A stretch of DNA of 64,000 nt. Source: Bin87 sp963665395. Lineage in GTDB: Bacteria > Chloroflexota > Dehalococcoidia > Lucifugimonadales > UBA3495. Under the pieces are notes generated by a model. It was not told the DNA's origin and did no database searches. It was given only the letters and a program-made list of their open reading frames with translations. Each line of letters starts with the position of its first letter. Within the stretch, counting starts at the first letter, position 1. The stretch lies in the NCBI GenBank assembly GCA_963665395.2, contig OY762251.1, positions 1,674,001 to 1,738,000 on the forward strand, in the 5' to 3' direction. Positions 25,600 through 33,163 of this stretch are shown piece by piece. A program made the translations under genes and the position numbers.

Positions 25600-25621
25600 C
25601 CAGTCCGCCGGAGGCGGATTG
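25600..25621. repeat. micro-insertion type B, second identical copy
   Basis: Same 22 bases and orientation as 25538-25559, inserted between VVEFLQ and VIWDGAPIH of the transposase remnant. Two identical micro-units only 62 bases apart argue for recent insertion or conversion. Confidence 0.6.
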
Positions 25622-25825
25622 CAGAAACTCCACCACGTCAGGCCCCCGGTAAGCGTGGTCTGGCACTGCCAGGTAGAGCTCTCCGGTCAGGCTGATCGCG
25701 CTAATCGCGCTGCGGTGATCGTAGCTCAACTGGCGTCGGATTACCGGGGTTTGACCCACCGGGGCCCAGGTGCGCAGCAAGGCTGGCAACAGGTAAAACC
25801 CCGATGCATCGGCCCACAGAGCCGG

Positions 25826-25844
25826 CCCCGCACTTGATGCGGGG
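25826..25844. repeat. micro-palindrome type C (CCCCGCA-N-TGCGGGG)
   Basis: A 19-base inverted repeat inside a ~26-base insert between AEGRA and ALWADASGFYLLP of the transposase remnant. Confidence 0.6.
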
Positions 25845-25988
25845 ATGGCGCGGCCTTCGGCCAGGGCGTTTTTTTGAGTTCGGCAAAGCGGCGCTTCCGC
25901 CAGTTCTCGATGGCAGCTTCATCCCGCTGGGCGGAACGCAGCGCCGGCTGCTGCTGGCTCCAGCCGCAGCCCTTCCGTATCCGTCCCA

Positions 25989-26007
25989 CCCCTGTTCAGG
26001 CCAGGAG
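25989..26007. repeat. micro-palindrome type D
   Basis: Relative of 2474-2492 (CCCCTGTTCAGGCCAGG). It separates GVSYDPS from VGRIRKGCGW in the transposase remnant; deletion of about 26 bases restores the reading SYDPSHVGRIRKGCGW. Confidence 0.6.
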
Positions 26008-26200
26008 CAGGCTCTGGGAAGGATCATAGGACACGCCAAACTCTTGCTCAATGACCCGGACTACCCGGCTCCGGGTCCACACTTCCCCGCTGAACCCGTA
26101 GGCCGCCGGCCCTTGGAACAACAACTCCGGCAGTCGCTTCCGTTGCCGGTGATTGGTCATGGGATCCGGCAGCTTGGATTGCCCGCCGGGGTGTTGGCGT

Positions 26201-26217
26201 GGTTGGTCAAAGATCGG
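26201..26217. repeat. micro-insertion type A
   Basis: Minus strand CCCGATCTTTGACCAACCA, inserted between GGVA and the HPGGQSKLP segment of the transposase remnant. Confidence 0.6.
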
Positions 26218-26298
26218 GCCGGGCCGCGACGCCACCTTGACGAGCTTGGCTGACCCACTGGCTTACCGCTCCCCGGGTGACGCCCAATGCCGCCGCGT

Positions 26299-26315
26299 GT
26301 TTGGTCAAAGATCGG
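26299..26315. repeat. micro-insertion type A
   Basis: Minus strand CCGATCTTTGACCAAACA, inserted in the helix-turn-helix between QQGWKQT and ALGVTRGAV of the transposase remnant. Confidence 0.6.
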
Positions 26316-26461
26316 CGTCTGTTTCCAGCCCTGCTGCACCAATTCCCAAGCGCGGAGCCGGCGGGCTTCCTTCCAATCGGCCGGCGTTGTATCAGTCGCA
26401 CTTTTCATGGCGCAATTATCTCACAATCCCCCTCCAATGTTTAGACAACCATTCACGCAGG

Positions 26462-26729
26462 TAGCGTTGCAATTTAGGTGGTTCAGTTTCCCAGCGGGGT
26501 ATCCGAGCGACTAAAACTGCTGCTACGCCAACGGGATTGCCACGCTACGCTCGCAATGACAAAAACCAAACCACCTAAAACGGAACGCTATCTTGACGGG
26601 TAGCGTTGCAATTTAGGTGGTCAGTTTCCCAGCGGGGTATCCGAGCGGCTAAAACTGCTGCTACGCCAACGGGATTGCCACGCTACGCTCGCAATGACAA
26701 AAACCAAACCACCTAAAACGGAACGCTAC
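26462..26729. repeat. two tandem copies of a ~130-bp MITE-like repeat
   Basis: The first unit starts at 26462 and the second at 26601, a 139-bp period with only a few differences. Each begins TAGCGTTGCAATTTAGGTGG and ends ACCACCTAAAACGGAACGCTA, which are imperfect inverted repeats. Each carries a half of the 146-bp element core (GATTGCCACGCTACGCTCG then CAATGAC). Downstream, 26746-26985 has an open plus-strand frame (DLPDKRETTQYCNLTREQF) of unknown origin, which I do not call as a gene. Confidence 0.75.
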
Positions 26730-26945
26730 CGCTTGACGTCTCAATTTGAAGACCGCCCCCGCGATCATCGACGACCTGCCCGACAAACGCGAGACCACGC
26801 AGTACTGCAACCTCACCCGCGAGCAGTTCCGCATCGGCGCCCGGCTGAGCCGGGGCCGTTCCTACGCCTGCCGGGGACAGGTCCTTTCGGCTGACATTCG
26901 GAACGGCGTCGTGGCAGCCCCGGTTCAGGGCAGCCGCAAACGGCC

Positions 26946-27528
26946 CTACAGCGGCCGGCGCATAAAGCAATACACGTCGCGGTAAATCCCGCCGGACAGC
27001 GACTCCGGGCGGCGGTGTTCAATGACCGGCCCTCGCCCCATTTTGCTGCGCCACGCTCCGTTGGGCATTTGAACGCTCGCATGCTCCCAAGCGCCTTGAT
27101 CCTCGTAAAGGGCAATCTTTTGGTAGCCTGGCTCGACGCTGCCGTCTCCGCATTCCGCAAATCCCAATTCAGAAAATGCTTCTTGGAGGCTTTCGATTCG
27201 CTCTGACCCAGGACTTGTGCAAAGTCCTTTTCATCCGCTCTTGGTGAGCCTGTCGAACCATCCGTTGATTGCGAGGGGCATCCTTCGACAAGCTCAGGAT
27301 GAGCGGGAAAAGGGCTACGCGGTGACTTTGCACAAGCCCTGGCTCTGACCTTGTCGCATAGGGCGGCCAGTAGCGACCGGGTGTATAGTCCCACCACTGG
27401 CTCGTATCCCCGCCGGCATACGCGATGCAGTTGTATCGTTCTGATGGCGGCCCCACTACGGTAAATCCTCCGTTGCGAAGGTTGGAGAATGACACGTTGA
27501 GCCATGTCATCCACCTAGGCGTAGCCAT
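26946..27528 (-). pseudogene. DUF7689-type protein interrupted by a 133-bp repeat
   Basis: The 5' part reads NLRNGGFTVVGPPSERYNC and IAYAGGDTSQWWDYTPGRYW. After the repeat it resumes as ESLQEAFSELGFAECGDGSV, EPGYQKIALYEDQGAWEHAS and MPNGAWRSKMG. This matches a family with an NCIAWAAGD motif and a C-terminal GYxKVALY segment that I recall as DUF7689. Removing the repeat and one copy of GCTCTGACC restores a continuous ~145-residue protein. The present footprint is 142 bp, so the frame is lost. The start ATG 27528 overlaps the stop of the upstream gene by 14 bases, implying translational coupling of a two-gene unit. Confidence 0.75.
27209..27341. repeat. 133-bp palindromic element (9-bp target duplication)
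   Basis: Ends are CAGGACTTGTGCAAAGTC and GACTTTGCACAAGCCCTG, near-perfect inverted repeats. The interior contains TTCGACAAGCTCAGGATGAG and a related arm GGTGAGCCTGTCGAACCATC, a repeat type found widely in bacterial genomes. It is flanked by GCTCTGACC at 27200-27208 and 27342-27350. Confidence 0.9.
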
Positions 27529-27886
27529 TGCGCTCGCCCCACTCCAGCCAGGAATTCTGCATCGCTGCAATTTTGCCGTAGTCGGCTGGCGATACCGGAT
27601 CCGCTCCTATTATCTGTTGCAGCGCTTCAAACCAATGCCCACCCTGAGCGCGCATCCGCTCAAGAATAAGCGGCGTCACCGGCTGACCCATGCTGATGAT
27701 TTCTTGGAGAGCGGGGTGCGCATTTATACGCTCCGAGTTCGACAGGAAGAAAGTCTCTTCTTCCCACCGCTCGGCCAGCGCCTCAAACCGCTTCCGGTCG
27801 GCCGGCGCGATTTCCTCCGCGCCGCCATGCTTGGCATAAGTCTGCTCGCCGCGCTGCGACGATGCTGATGCTGACGATGTGCTCAT
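27515..27886 (-). CDS. conserved hypothetical, partner of DUF7689
   Basis: A 123-residue soluble helical protein starting at ATG 27886. Characteristic stretches are FEALAERWEEETFFLSNSER, HPALQEIISMGQPVTPLILE and GGHWFEALQQIIGADPV followed by NSWLEWGERNGYA. As I recall, this pattern recurs in many genomes directly upstream of DUF7689 genes, as here, where the two overlap by 14 bases. The pair has no assigned function; its small size, overlap and patchy distribution are like a toxin-antitoxin or accessory module, but that is inference. The downstream partner is disrupted here, so this gene is now an orphan. Confidence 0.65.
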   Translation of the reverse strand: MSTSSASASSQRGEQTYAKHGGAEEIAPADRKRFEALAERWEEETFFLSNSERINAHPALQEIISMGQPVTPLILERMRAQGGHWFEALQQIIGADPVSPADYGKIAAMQNSWLEWGERNGYA

Positions 27887-27954
27887 GGCTACCAGCCCCC
27901 AAGTCAAATTGCGCTCTACCCCATTCTAGCATCCCTGCCTCCGCCGCCATGCCC

Positions 27955-27960
27955 TATAAT
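27955..27960 (+). promoter_or_regulatory. -10 box TATAAT for restriction enzyme 1
   Basis: CCCTATAATCTCC lies 23 bases upstream of ATG 27984. No clear -35 is seen. The same TATAAT spacing class recurs before other genes in this window. Confidence 0.4.
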
Positions 27961-27983
27961 CTCCCCCGAACCCCGAGCGCGCC

Positions 27984-30900
27984 ATGCCCCCCACCAACGC
28001 AACATCGGCCGTCGCGGCCTACTTCACCCACCTGCGCCGTCTGCAACAATCCGGCGGCGCTACCGGCGAGCGTTCCGCCTACGGCGCGTTGACCGACCTG
28101 CTCAACGCCGTGGGCGACACGTTGCGCCCCAAGGTGTTCTGTGTGCCCGAACTGGCCGACCAGGGCGCCGGCCATCCCGACTTCGGACTCTACACCACGC
28201 GCCAGACTCAACGCGGCGGCAGTCAATCGCAACGCCAGCGCAAACGCCGGGGCCAACTGCCCGAGCGCGGCGTGGTGGAGGTCAAGTCCGTAGCCGACGA
28301 CGCCTGGCTTACCGCCGCCGGCGCGCAGGTCAGCCGCTACTGGCAGCGTTATCGGCAGGTGCTGGTCACCAACGCCCGCGATTTTGTGATGGTGGGCGAG
28401 GACGCAAGGGGCCAGCCCGTTCGTCTGGAAACCTTCCGCCTGGCAGATTCGGCGGCGGACTTTGTGGAACGGCTGGAGCATCCCCGCGCCTTCGCCAACG
28501 ACGTCGGCGTGGGCCTGGGCGAGTACCTGTGCCGCGCCCTGTCCAACGCGGCGTCGCTGGCGGAACCGAAAGACCTGGCCTGGCTGCTGGCATCATACGC
28601 CCGGGACGGCCTGGCCCGCGTGGAACGGGCCGGCGACCCCGCGTCGCTGGCCGCCGTGCGCGCCGCATTGGAGGAGTCGCTGGGCGTGCGCTTTGAGGGC
28701 GAGCGGGGCGCGGCCTTCTTCCGCTCCACCCTGGTGCAAACCCTGTTCTACGGCGTCTTCTCCGCGTGGGCCCTGTGGGCGAGGCAGACGCCGGCGCCGG
28801 CCGCGCCGTTCGATTGGCGCACCGCCGTCTGGCACCTGCGCGCCCCGGTGCTCCGCGCGCTGTTCCAGCAGCTTTCAGATCCCGGACGCCTGCAACCCCT
28901 GGGCCTGGTGGAAGTGCTGGACTGGGCCGCCGCCGCGCTCAACCGGGTCAACCGCGCCGACTTCTTCGCCCGGTTCCGCGAGGGCGAGGCCGTGCCCTAC
29001 TTCTACGAGCCCTTCTTGCAGGCTTTCGACCCCGACCTCCGCAAGCAGCTGGGCGTCTGGTACACCCCCGCCGAGGTCGTCCGCTACATGGTCGCCCGCG
29101 TTGACCGCGCCCTGAAAGACGACCTCGGAATTGCCGACGGCCTCGCCGCCGATAACGTCTATGTGCTGGATCCCTGCTGCGGCACCGGCGCCTACCTGGC
29201 CGAAACGCTGCGCCGCGTCGCCGCGAACCTGGACGGCAAGGGCCTGGGCGCGCTGGCCGGCGCCCGCGTCAAGCAGGCCGCCACGCAGCGGGTGTTCGGC
29301 TTTGAGATAATGCCCGCCCCCTACGTGGTCGCCCACTTGCAGGTGGGCCTGGCCATGCAGGAGTTGGGCGCGCCGCTGTCGGATGATGACGATAGCGAGC
29401 GAGCCGGGGTGTTCCTGACTAACGCATTGACCGGATGGGAGCCGACGGTGCAAAAGCCGCTGCCCTTCCCGGAGCTGGAGGAGGAACGGGACCGCGCCGA
29501 ACGGGTTAAGCAGGATACCCCGGTGCTGGTCATCATCGGCAACCCGCCCTACAACGCCTATGCAGGCGTAGCGATTGATGAGGAACGGGAACTCTTTGAA
29601 GCCTATCGCCAAACCCGCGAGGTTCAGTTGCATGAAAGCAAGGGGTTGATTGACCTCTACATACGCTTTTTCCGCATGGCGGAGCGACGCATTGCGGAAA
29701 AGACCGGGCGGGGGGTGGTGTGCTTCATATCCAACTACTCGTGGCTGGACGGGTTATCATTCGCGGGAATGCGGGAGCGCTACTTGGACGCTTTTGACGA
29801 CATCCGCATCGACTGTCTCAATGGTGACAGGTACAAGACGGGCAAGACCACGCCGGACGGCGCGCCCGATCCCAGCATTTTCTCGACACCGGAGGACCCG
29901 GTGGGTATCCAGGTTGGCACCGCCATTGCCACGCTGGTCAGGAAGGCCGATCACGCGCCGGCGCAATCCGTCGGCTTCCGCCACCTGTGGGGTCAGGCCA
30001 AGCACGCTGAACTGACATCCACCGCCGAGGCCGCGCCGGCGGCGTTGTACGACGAAATCGTCCCGCCGCTGTCCCTGGGCCTGCCCTTTGCTGACCTTGC
30101 GGTGAGCGACGGCTGGCAGCATTGGCCGTCGCTGCCAGACTTGTTCCCCACTTCATTCGCAGGGGCCAAAACAAACCGGGATAGCTTTTTGGTAGATATT
30201 GATCTTGAGCGTCTGAAGACCAGGGTTCTTGATTATTTCGATACTGGACTGAGCCACGATGAAATTGCCCGCTTATACCCAGTGATAATGAAAACTCAAC
30301 GGCATTTTGATGCACGCTCGACTCGCGATGTTCTACTGGAGCGTGGCGGACCGACTGAGGCCGGATTCATAAATTTTGCCTTTCGTCCGTTTGACATTCG
30401 TTCGCTCTACTGGGAGGCAGACACCAAACTCTTGAACGATAAGCGGGCCGACTACAAATACCAGGTTTTTGATGGAAACAAGAGTTTAGTGGCGCAACAG
30501 AAACCACGCAGGGAATGGTCGCCACCGCAGGTTATTGCCAGTCTTGGGTGCCATGATCTTATTGACCGTGGCGCAACTTGCTTTCCCATGTGGCTGCGTG
30601 ACGAAGGGTTGGCGCTGGACAGCGGCGGCGCCCAGCGCAGCCCCAACCTGTCGCCGGCGGCGCAAAACTACCTTGACCGGTTGGGCTTGGGCGTGGACGA
30701 CCTGTTTCACCACGTCATCGCCGTACTGCACGATCCCGAATACCGCGCCGCCAACGCCGGGGCCCTCCGCATGGAGTGGCCGCGCATCCCCCTGCCCGGC
30801 TGGCCGGACGGCGCGGCTGACGAACTGATGGCGTCGGCGGCGCGGGGCCGTCAGCTGGCCGCGCTACTGGACTGCGATACTCCCGTCGCCGGCGTAACGG

Positions 30901-31322
30901 ACGGCGCGCTGACGCCGGCCATGACCGCCATCGCCGTCCCGTCCACTACTGATGGTGACAACATGGCTGGCGACGACTTCGCGGTGACGGCCGGCTGGGG
31001 CCACTACGGTTCCGGCGACGCCGTGATGCCCGGCCAGGGGCGGGTGGTCGAGCGCGGCTACACCGGCGACGAACGGGCGGCGCTGGGGGATGCTATCGCC
31101 GGGTTGGGCGATGCTACCTATGACGTGTATCTGAACGAGCGGGCGTACTGGCGCAACGTGCCGGCCGGCGTCTGGCACTACCACCTGGGCGGCTATCAGG
31201 TTCTGAAAAAGTGGCTATCCTACCGCGAGCAGCGGGTGCTGGGGCGGGCGCTGACGGTGGCGGAGGTGCAGCACTTTACCGACACCGCCCGCCGGATTGG
31301 TGCGATTTTGATGCTGGCATAA
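27984..31322 (+). CDS. single-chain restriction-modification enzyme 1 (type IIG/ISP-like)
   Basis: An 1112-residue protein combining nuclease, adenine methyltransferase and DNA-recognition parts. The N-terminal PD-(D/E)xK-type nuclease is suggested by HPDFGLYTT (~62) and VVEVKSVADDAW (~97). A helical linker follows (~150-370). Methyltransferase motif I is LDPCCGTGAYLAETL (~392) and motif IV is NPPYNAY (~520), typical of N6-adenine enzymes. The C-terminal ~500 residues should be the target recognition and type-ISP C-terminal domain (GVWHYHLGGYQVLKKWLSYR near the end). There is no helicase domain, unlike classical type ISP enzymes. Start ATG 27984 follows a TATAAT box by 23 bases, so the message may have a very short leader. 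Recognition site is unknown. Confidence 0.9.
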   Translation: MPPTNATSAVAAYFTHLRRLQQSGGATGERSAYGALTDLLNAVGDTLRPKVFCVPELADQGAGHPDFGLYTTRQTQRGGSQSQRQRKRRGQLPERGVVEVKSVADDAWLTAAGAQVSRYWQRYRQVLVTNARDFVMVGEDARGQPVRLETFRLADSAADFVERLEHPRAFANDVGVGLGEYLCRALSNAASLAEPKDLAWLLASYARDGLARVERAGDPASLAAVRAALEESLGVRFEGERGAAFFRSTLVQTLFYGVFSAWALWARQTPAPAAPFDWRTAVWHLRAPVLRALFQQLSDPGRLQPLGLVEVLDWAAAALNRVNRADFFARFREGEAVPYFYEPFLQAFDPDLRKQLGVWYTPAEVVRYMVARVDRALKDDLGIADGLAADNVYVLDPCCGTGAYLAETLRRVAANLDGKGLGALAGARVKQAATQRVFGFEIMPAPYVVAHLQVGLAMQELGAPLSDDDDSERAGVFLTNALTGWEPTVQKPLPFPELEEERDRAERVKQDTPVLVIIGNPPYNAYAGVAIDEERELFEAYRQTREVQLHESKGLIDLYIRFFRMAERRIAEKTGRGVVCFISNYSWLDGLSFAGMRERYLDAFDDIRIDCLNGDRYKTGKTTPDGAPDPSIFSTPEDPVGIQVGTAIATLVRKADHAPAQSVGFRHLWGQAKHAELTSTAEAAPAALYDEIVPPLSLGLPFADLAVSDGWQHWPSLPDLFPTSFAGAKTNRDSFLVDIDLERLKTRVLDYFDTGLSHDEIARLYPVIMKTQRHFDARSTRDVLLERGGPTEAGFINFAFRPFDIRSLYWEADTKLLNDKRADYKYQVFDGNKSLVAQQKPRREWSPPQVIASLGCHDLIDRGATCFPMWLRDEGLALDSGGAQRSPNLSPAAQNYLDRLGLGVDDLFHHVIAVLHDPEYRAANAGALRMEWPRIPLPGWPDGAADELMASAARGRQLAALLDCDTPVAGVTDGALTPAMTAIAVPSTTDGDNMAGDDFAVTAGWGHYGSGDAVMPGQGRVVERGYTGDERAALGDAIAGLGDATYDVYLNERAYWRNVPAGVWHYHLGGYQVLKKWLSYREQRVLGRALTVAEVQHFTDTARRIGAILMLA

Positions 31323-31340
31323 GGTTCGTGTGAGGCGGTG

Positions 31341-31346
31341 TATAAT
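31341..31346 (+). promoter_or_regulatory. -10 box TATAAT
   Basis: GGTGTATAATGGAG, 91 bases upstream of the DUF5677-like start and 19 bases after the restriction enzyme gene, would give the next gene its own promoter. Confidence 0.4.
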
Positions 31347-31436
31347 GGAGTTGGTAACCCGTTGACGCCCCCGCGGTGGCGGAGCGCGGGGATCACATAC
31401 TGCAAGACAAAAGCGTTACCTGCTGGGATCCGACAA

Positions 31437-32375
31437 ATGGATAAACCCATACAATTGAATAGTGGCCTGTATGTCCCCAACCTGGGTACAGAAGCGGATG
31501 ATCAAATAAGAGAAATGGTTGAATCTCCCATGATGCAGTACATCATGCTGAACGTCTTCAACGCTTGGGCCGTGAATGATGGAAACTATCGGATAGCCTG
31601 GAATTCACCCGTTTACGCCCAATTGCTGCTGGTTCAACAGATGACGATGCAGGGAATAGACTTAATCCGACAGGCCGACGATGTGCCTCAAAGCAAAGGA
31701 TGGGCGGTGACCTCCATGCTTGCTCGTGGTATCACCTTGGCACGCCTCTCTTGCCTGTCACTTGATTTGGGCAGTTTTTCGGATGCCTGTTCGAATCTCC
31801 GTATGCTCTTGGAGAGAGACATGACCATCAGGTACCTAGAGGCATACCAGCAGTATGAGGATTTTGCCAAAGCCTTCTATGCGGAGATGTACCATCGTGC
31901 AGGGGAAAGCCTCAACGACAAGCGATTGCGAGAAGATTACACGCCCAGAGCCCAAAAAGAAAACAAACAGACGATGGCACTCATCCGAAGGAAGTATTTC
32001 GATAACAAGGCACCGAGGAAGCCGGGGCATTATTGGAAACGGCCTAATACTCAACTGCTGGCGGATGAATTCACCAAGAGCAAGGGTTGGGGCCCGGACG
32101 ACGGCACACGCAATAACACGATGCGGGTGTATGACTTGGGGAATGGGAGCGTCCATCCTCGGCTCAGGGACATGATACAACCTGAGGAATCTGATTTGGC
32201 GCCGGAAACCGTGCGGGGCCTCATTCTGGTAACGCTGGCAAGTTTGACAATGTTCGGCTTGTCCCTGTTTGACGAGTCTGCCTCCCTTGTCGGTCAGATT
32301 GAGCAGGTCATTTTGCATCCGCCATCTGCCACCTCGTTGCTGGATCTGCTCGGGGCTGGTGCAACCGTAGGCTGA
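31437..32375 (+). CDS. DUF5677-like protein
   Basis: A 312-residue mainly helical soluble protein from ATG 31437 (MDKPIQLNSGLYVPNLG). The segment ARLSCLSLDLGSFSDACSNL then RMLLERDMTIRYLEAY then YEDFAKAFYAEMYHRAGES resembles DUF5677, a HEPN-like helical family. The C-terminal RGLILVTLASLTMFGLSLF is more hydrophobic. Base composition is visibly lower in GC than in the restriction gene just upstream, suggesting separate acquisition. Such helical genes commonly accompany restriction or abortive-infection genes. It has its own likely promoter, so it need not be co-transcribed with the enzyme. Function is inferred only from context. Confidence 0.55.
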   Translation: MDKPIQLNSGLYVPNLGTEADDQIREMVESPMMQYIMLNVFNAWAVNDGNYRIAWNSPVYAQLLLVQQMTMQGIDLIRQADDVPQSKGWAVTSMLARGITLARLSCLSLDLGSFSDACSNLRMLLERDMTIRYLEAYQQYEDFAKAFYAEMYHRAGESLNDKRLREDYTPRAQKENKQTMALIRRKYFDNKAPRKPGHYWKRPNTQLLADEFTKSKGWGPDDGTRNNTMRVYDLGNGSVHPRLRDMIQPEESDLAPETVRGLILVTLASLTMFGLSLFDESASLVGQIEQVILHPPSATSLLDLLGAGATVG

Positions 32376-32391
32376 TCATCCGAGGGAATTT

Positions 32392-32483
32392 CGGAGGAGT
32401 GTAGCGACGTGGCAATATCTATGGGTGAGCGATGTTTGCTCCAGCGACGAGATTGCCGCGCTGCGCTCGCAATGACAGGTTCA
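32392..32483. repeat. derivative of the 146-bp element
   Basis: Contains GGGTGAGCGATGTTTGCTCC and CGACGAGATTGCCGCGCTGC then GCTCGCAATGAC, the interior and one arm of the 146-bp element, with the outer arms lost. It separates the DUF5677-like gene from the DUF433 gene. Confidence 0.75.
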
Positions 32484-32535
32484 AGTGCGTAAGTCCCACC
32501 TGATTCTGACGTTTCCCCGAAATGGGAGGAATGCT

Positions 32536-32781
32536 ATGCCAGCCAATCAAGCGCTACTCGCCCGCATTACGGCCCGCCCCGACGTATTTGGCGGCAAGCC
32601 CATCATCCGCGATATGCGCGTATCGGTGGAGCTGATCCTGAGCCTGCTGGCCCAGGGCGTCGCCCAAGAGGACATCCTGGACGACTACCCTGACCTGGAG
32701 CCGGACGACGTCCGCGCTTGCATGGCCTACGCTCACGCCGTAATTTCCGGCGACACGCTGGCCGCCGTCTCGGTGGAATAG
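32536..32781 (+). CDS. DUF433 protein, copy 1 (antitoxin-like)
   Basis: An 81-residue DUF433 protein with the family core RPDVFGGKPIIRDMRVSVEL and ILDDYPDLEPDDVRACMAYA. Start ATG 32536 is five bases from GGGAGGA. DUF433 is a helical DNA-binding-type domain often forming the antitoxin partner of a PIN-like (DUF5615) toxin. No DUF5615 toxin follows, so it may be solitary. The ~50 bases upstream are nearly identical to those before the truncated third copy at 35354, showing the cassette was duplicated. Confidence 0.8.
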   Translation: MPANQALLARITARPDVFGGKPIIRDMRVSVELILSLLAQGVAQEDILDDYPDLEPDDVRACMAYAHAVISGDTLAAVSVE

Positions 32782-32875
32782 TTGCGCGCCGCCGCGGCCC
32801 GTTGACCGGCGCCCAGGCGGTCTATATGCTGATCGTACCAAAGGCGCGTCCGGCCGCCGGCAACGGAGCGTTATC

Positions 32876-33163
32876 ATGCCCAGAACAAACCGCGCCCTCC
32901 AAGTAACGGAAGAGATAATCCGTAAGGACTTGCCCGGACACCTCGGGAAAGGATTCCGCATCAGTCACATCGAAAGCACTTCCATGCGACGAAAGAAGCG
33001 GGACGTGAACTACATGACGGTGTACTTTGAACCGGGCCATCCGCCCCTCGACGAGGACGCCATCATGGAGTTCGAACTCGGACTGTTCGAAACCCTCATG
33101 GGCCTACGCATCTTCGACGTACCCGCGGTCGCCTATATCGACCGGGGGGACGACGTTACGTGA
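32876..33163 (+). CDS. hypothetical partner of HEPN protein
   Basis: A 95-residue protein starting at ATG 32876 with GGAG seven bases upstream. It is basic in the first half (NRALQVTEEIIRKDLPGHLG; STSMRRKKRDVNYMTVYFEP) and acidic in the second (LDEDAIMEFELGLFETL). It lacks the GSx10DxD motif of MNT nucleotidyltransferases. Its stop overlaps the GTG start of the HEPN-like gene by four bases, so the two are translationally coupled. By position it is the antitoxin candidate of a pair. I do not recognise its family. Confidence 0.6.
   Translation: MPRTNRALQVTEEIIRKDLPGHLGKGFRISHIESTSMRRKKRDVNYMTVYFEPGHPPLDEDAIMEFELGLFETLMGLRIFDVPAVAYIDRGDDVT

Larger units (their letters stand above)
25314..26408 (-). 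pseudogene. IS630-like transposase remnant carrying several micro-insertions
   Basis: Pieces in order are AWELVQQGWKQT, ALGVTRGAVSQWVSQARQGG, SGEVWTRSRVVRVIEQEFG, GCGWSQQQPALRSAQRDE, NWRKRRFAELKK, ALWADASGFYLLPALLRTW, SAISLTGELYLAV, VIWDGAPIHRCRAV, and RLEQLPGYAPELNPDEGVW through ERLLTKPEALRACIREVDY. Each break coincides with a short inserted palindrome: type A at 26299-26315 and 26201-26217, type D at 25989-26007, type C at 25826-25844, and two identical 22-base type B units at 25600-25621 and 25538-25559. Removing the type D or type C units restores continuous transposase sequence. Sequence between the breaks is well preserved, so the insertions may be young. It is distinct from the intact IS630 element at 20838. 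Confidence 0.8.

Noticed and set aside
26462..26729. Possible CRISPR array
   Set aside because: Only two units of ~139 bp that are almost wholly identical, with inverted ends; no short repeats with unique spacers and no cas genes.
26746..26985. 80-residue plus-strand frame after the tandem repeat
   Set aside because: No ribosome-binding site or recognisable domain, and it overlaps the end of the DUF7689 gene in antisense.
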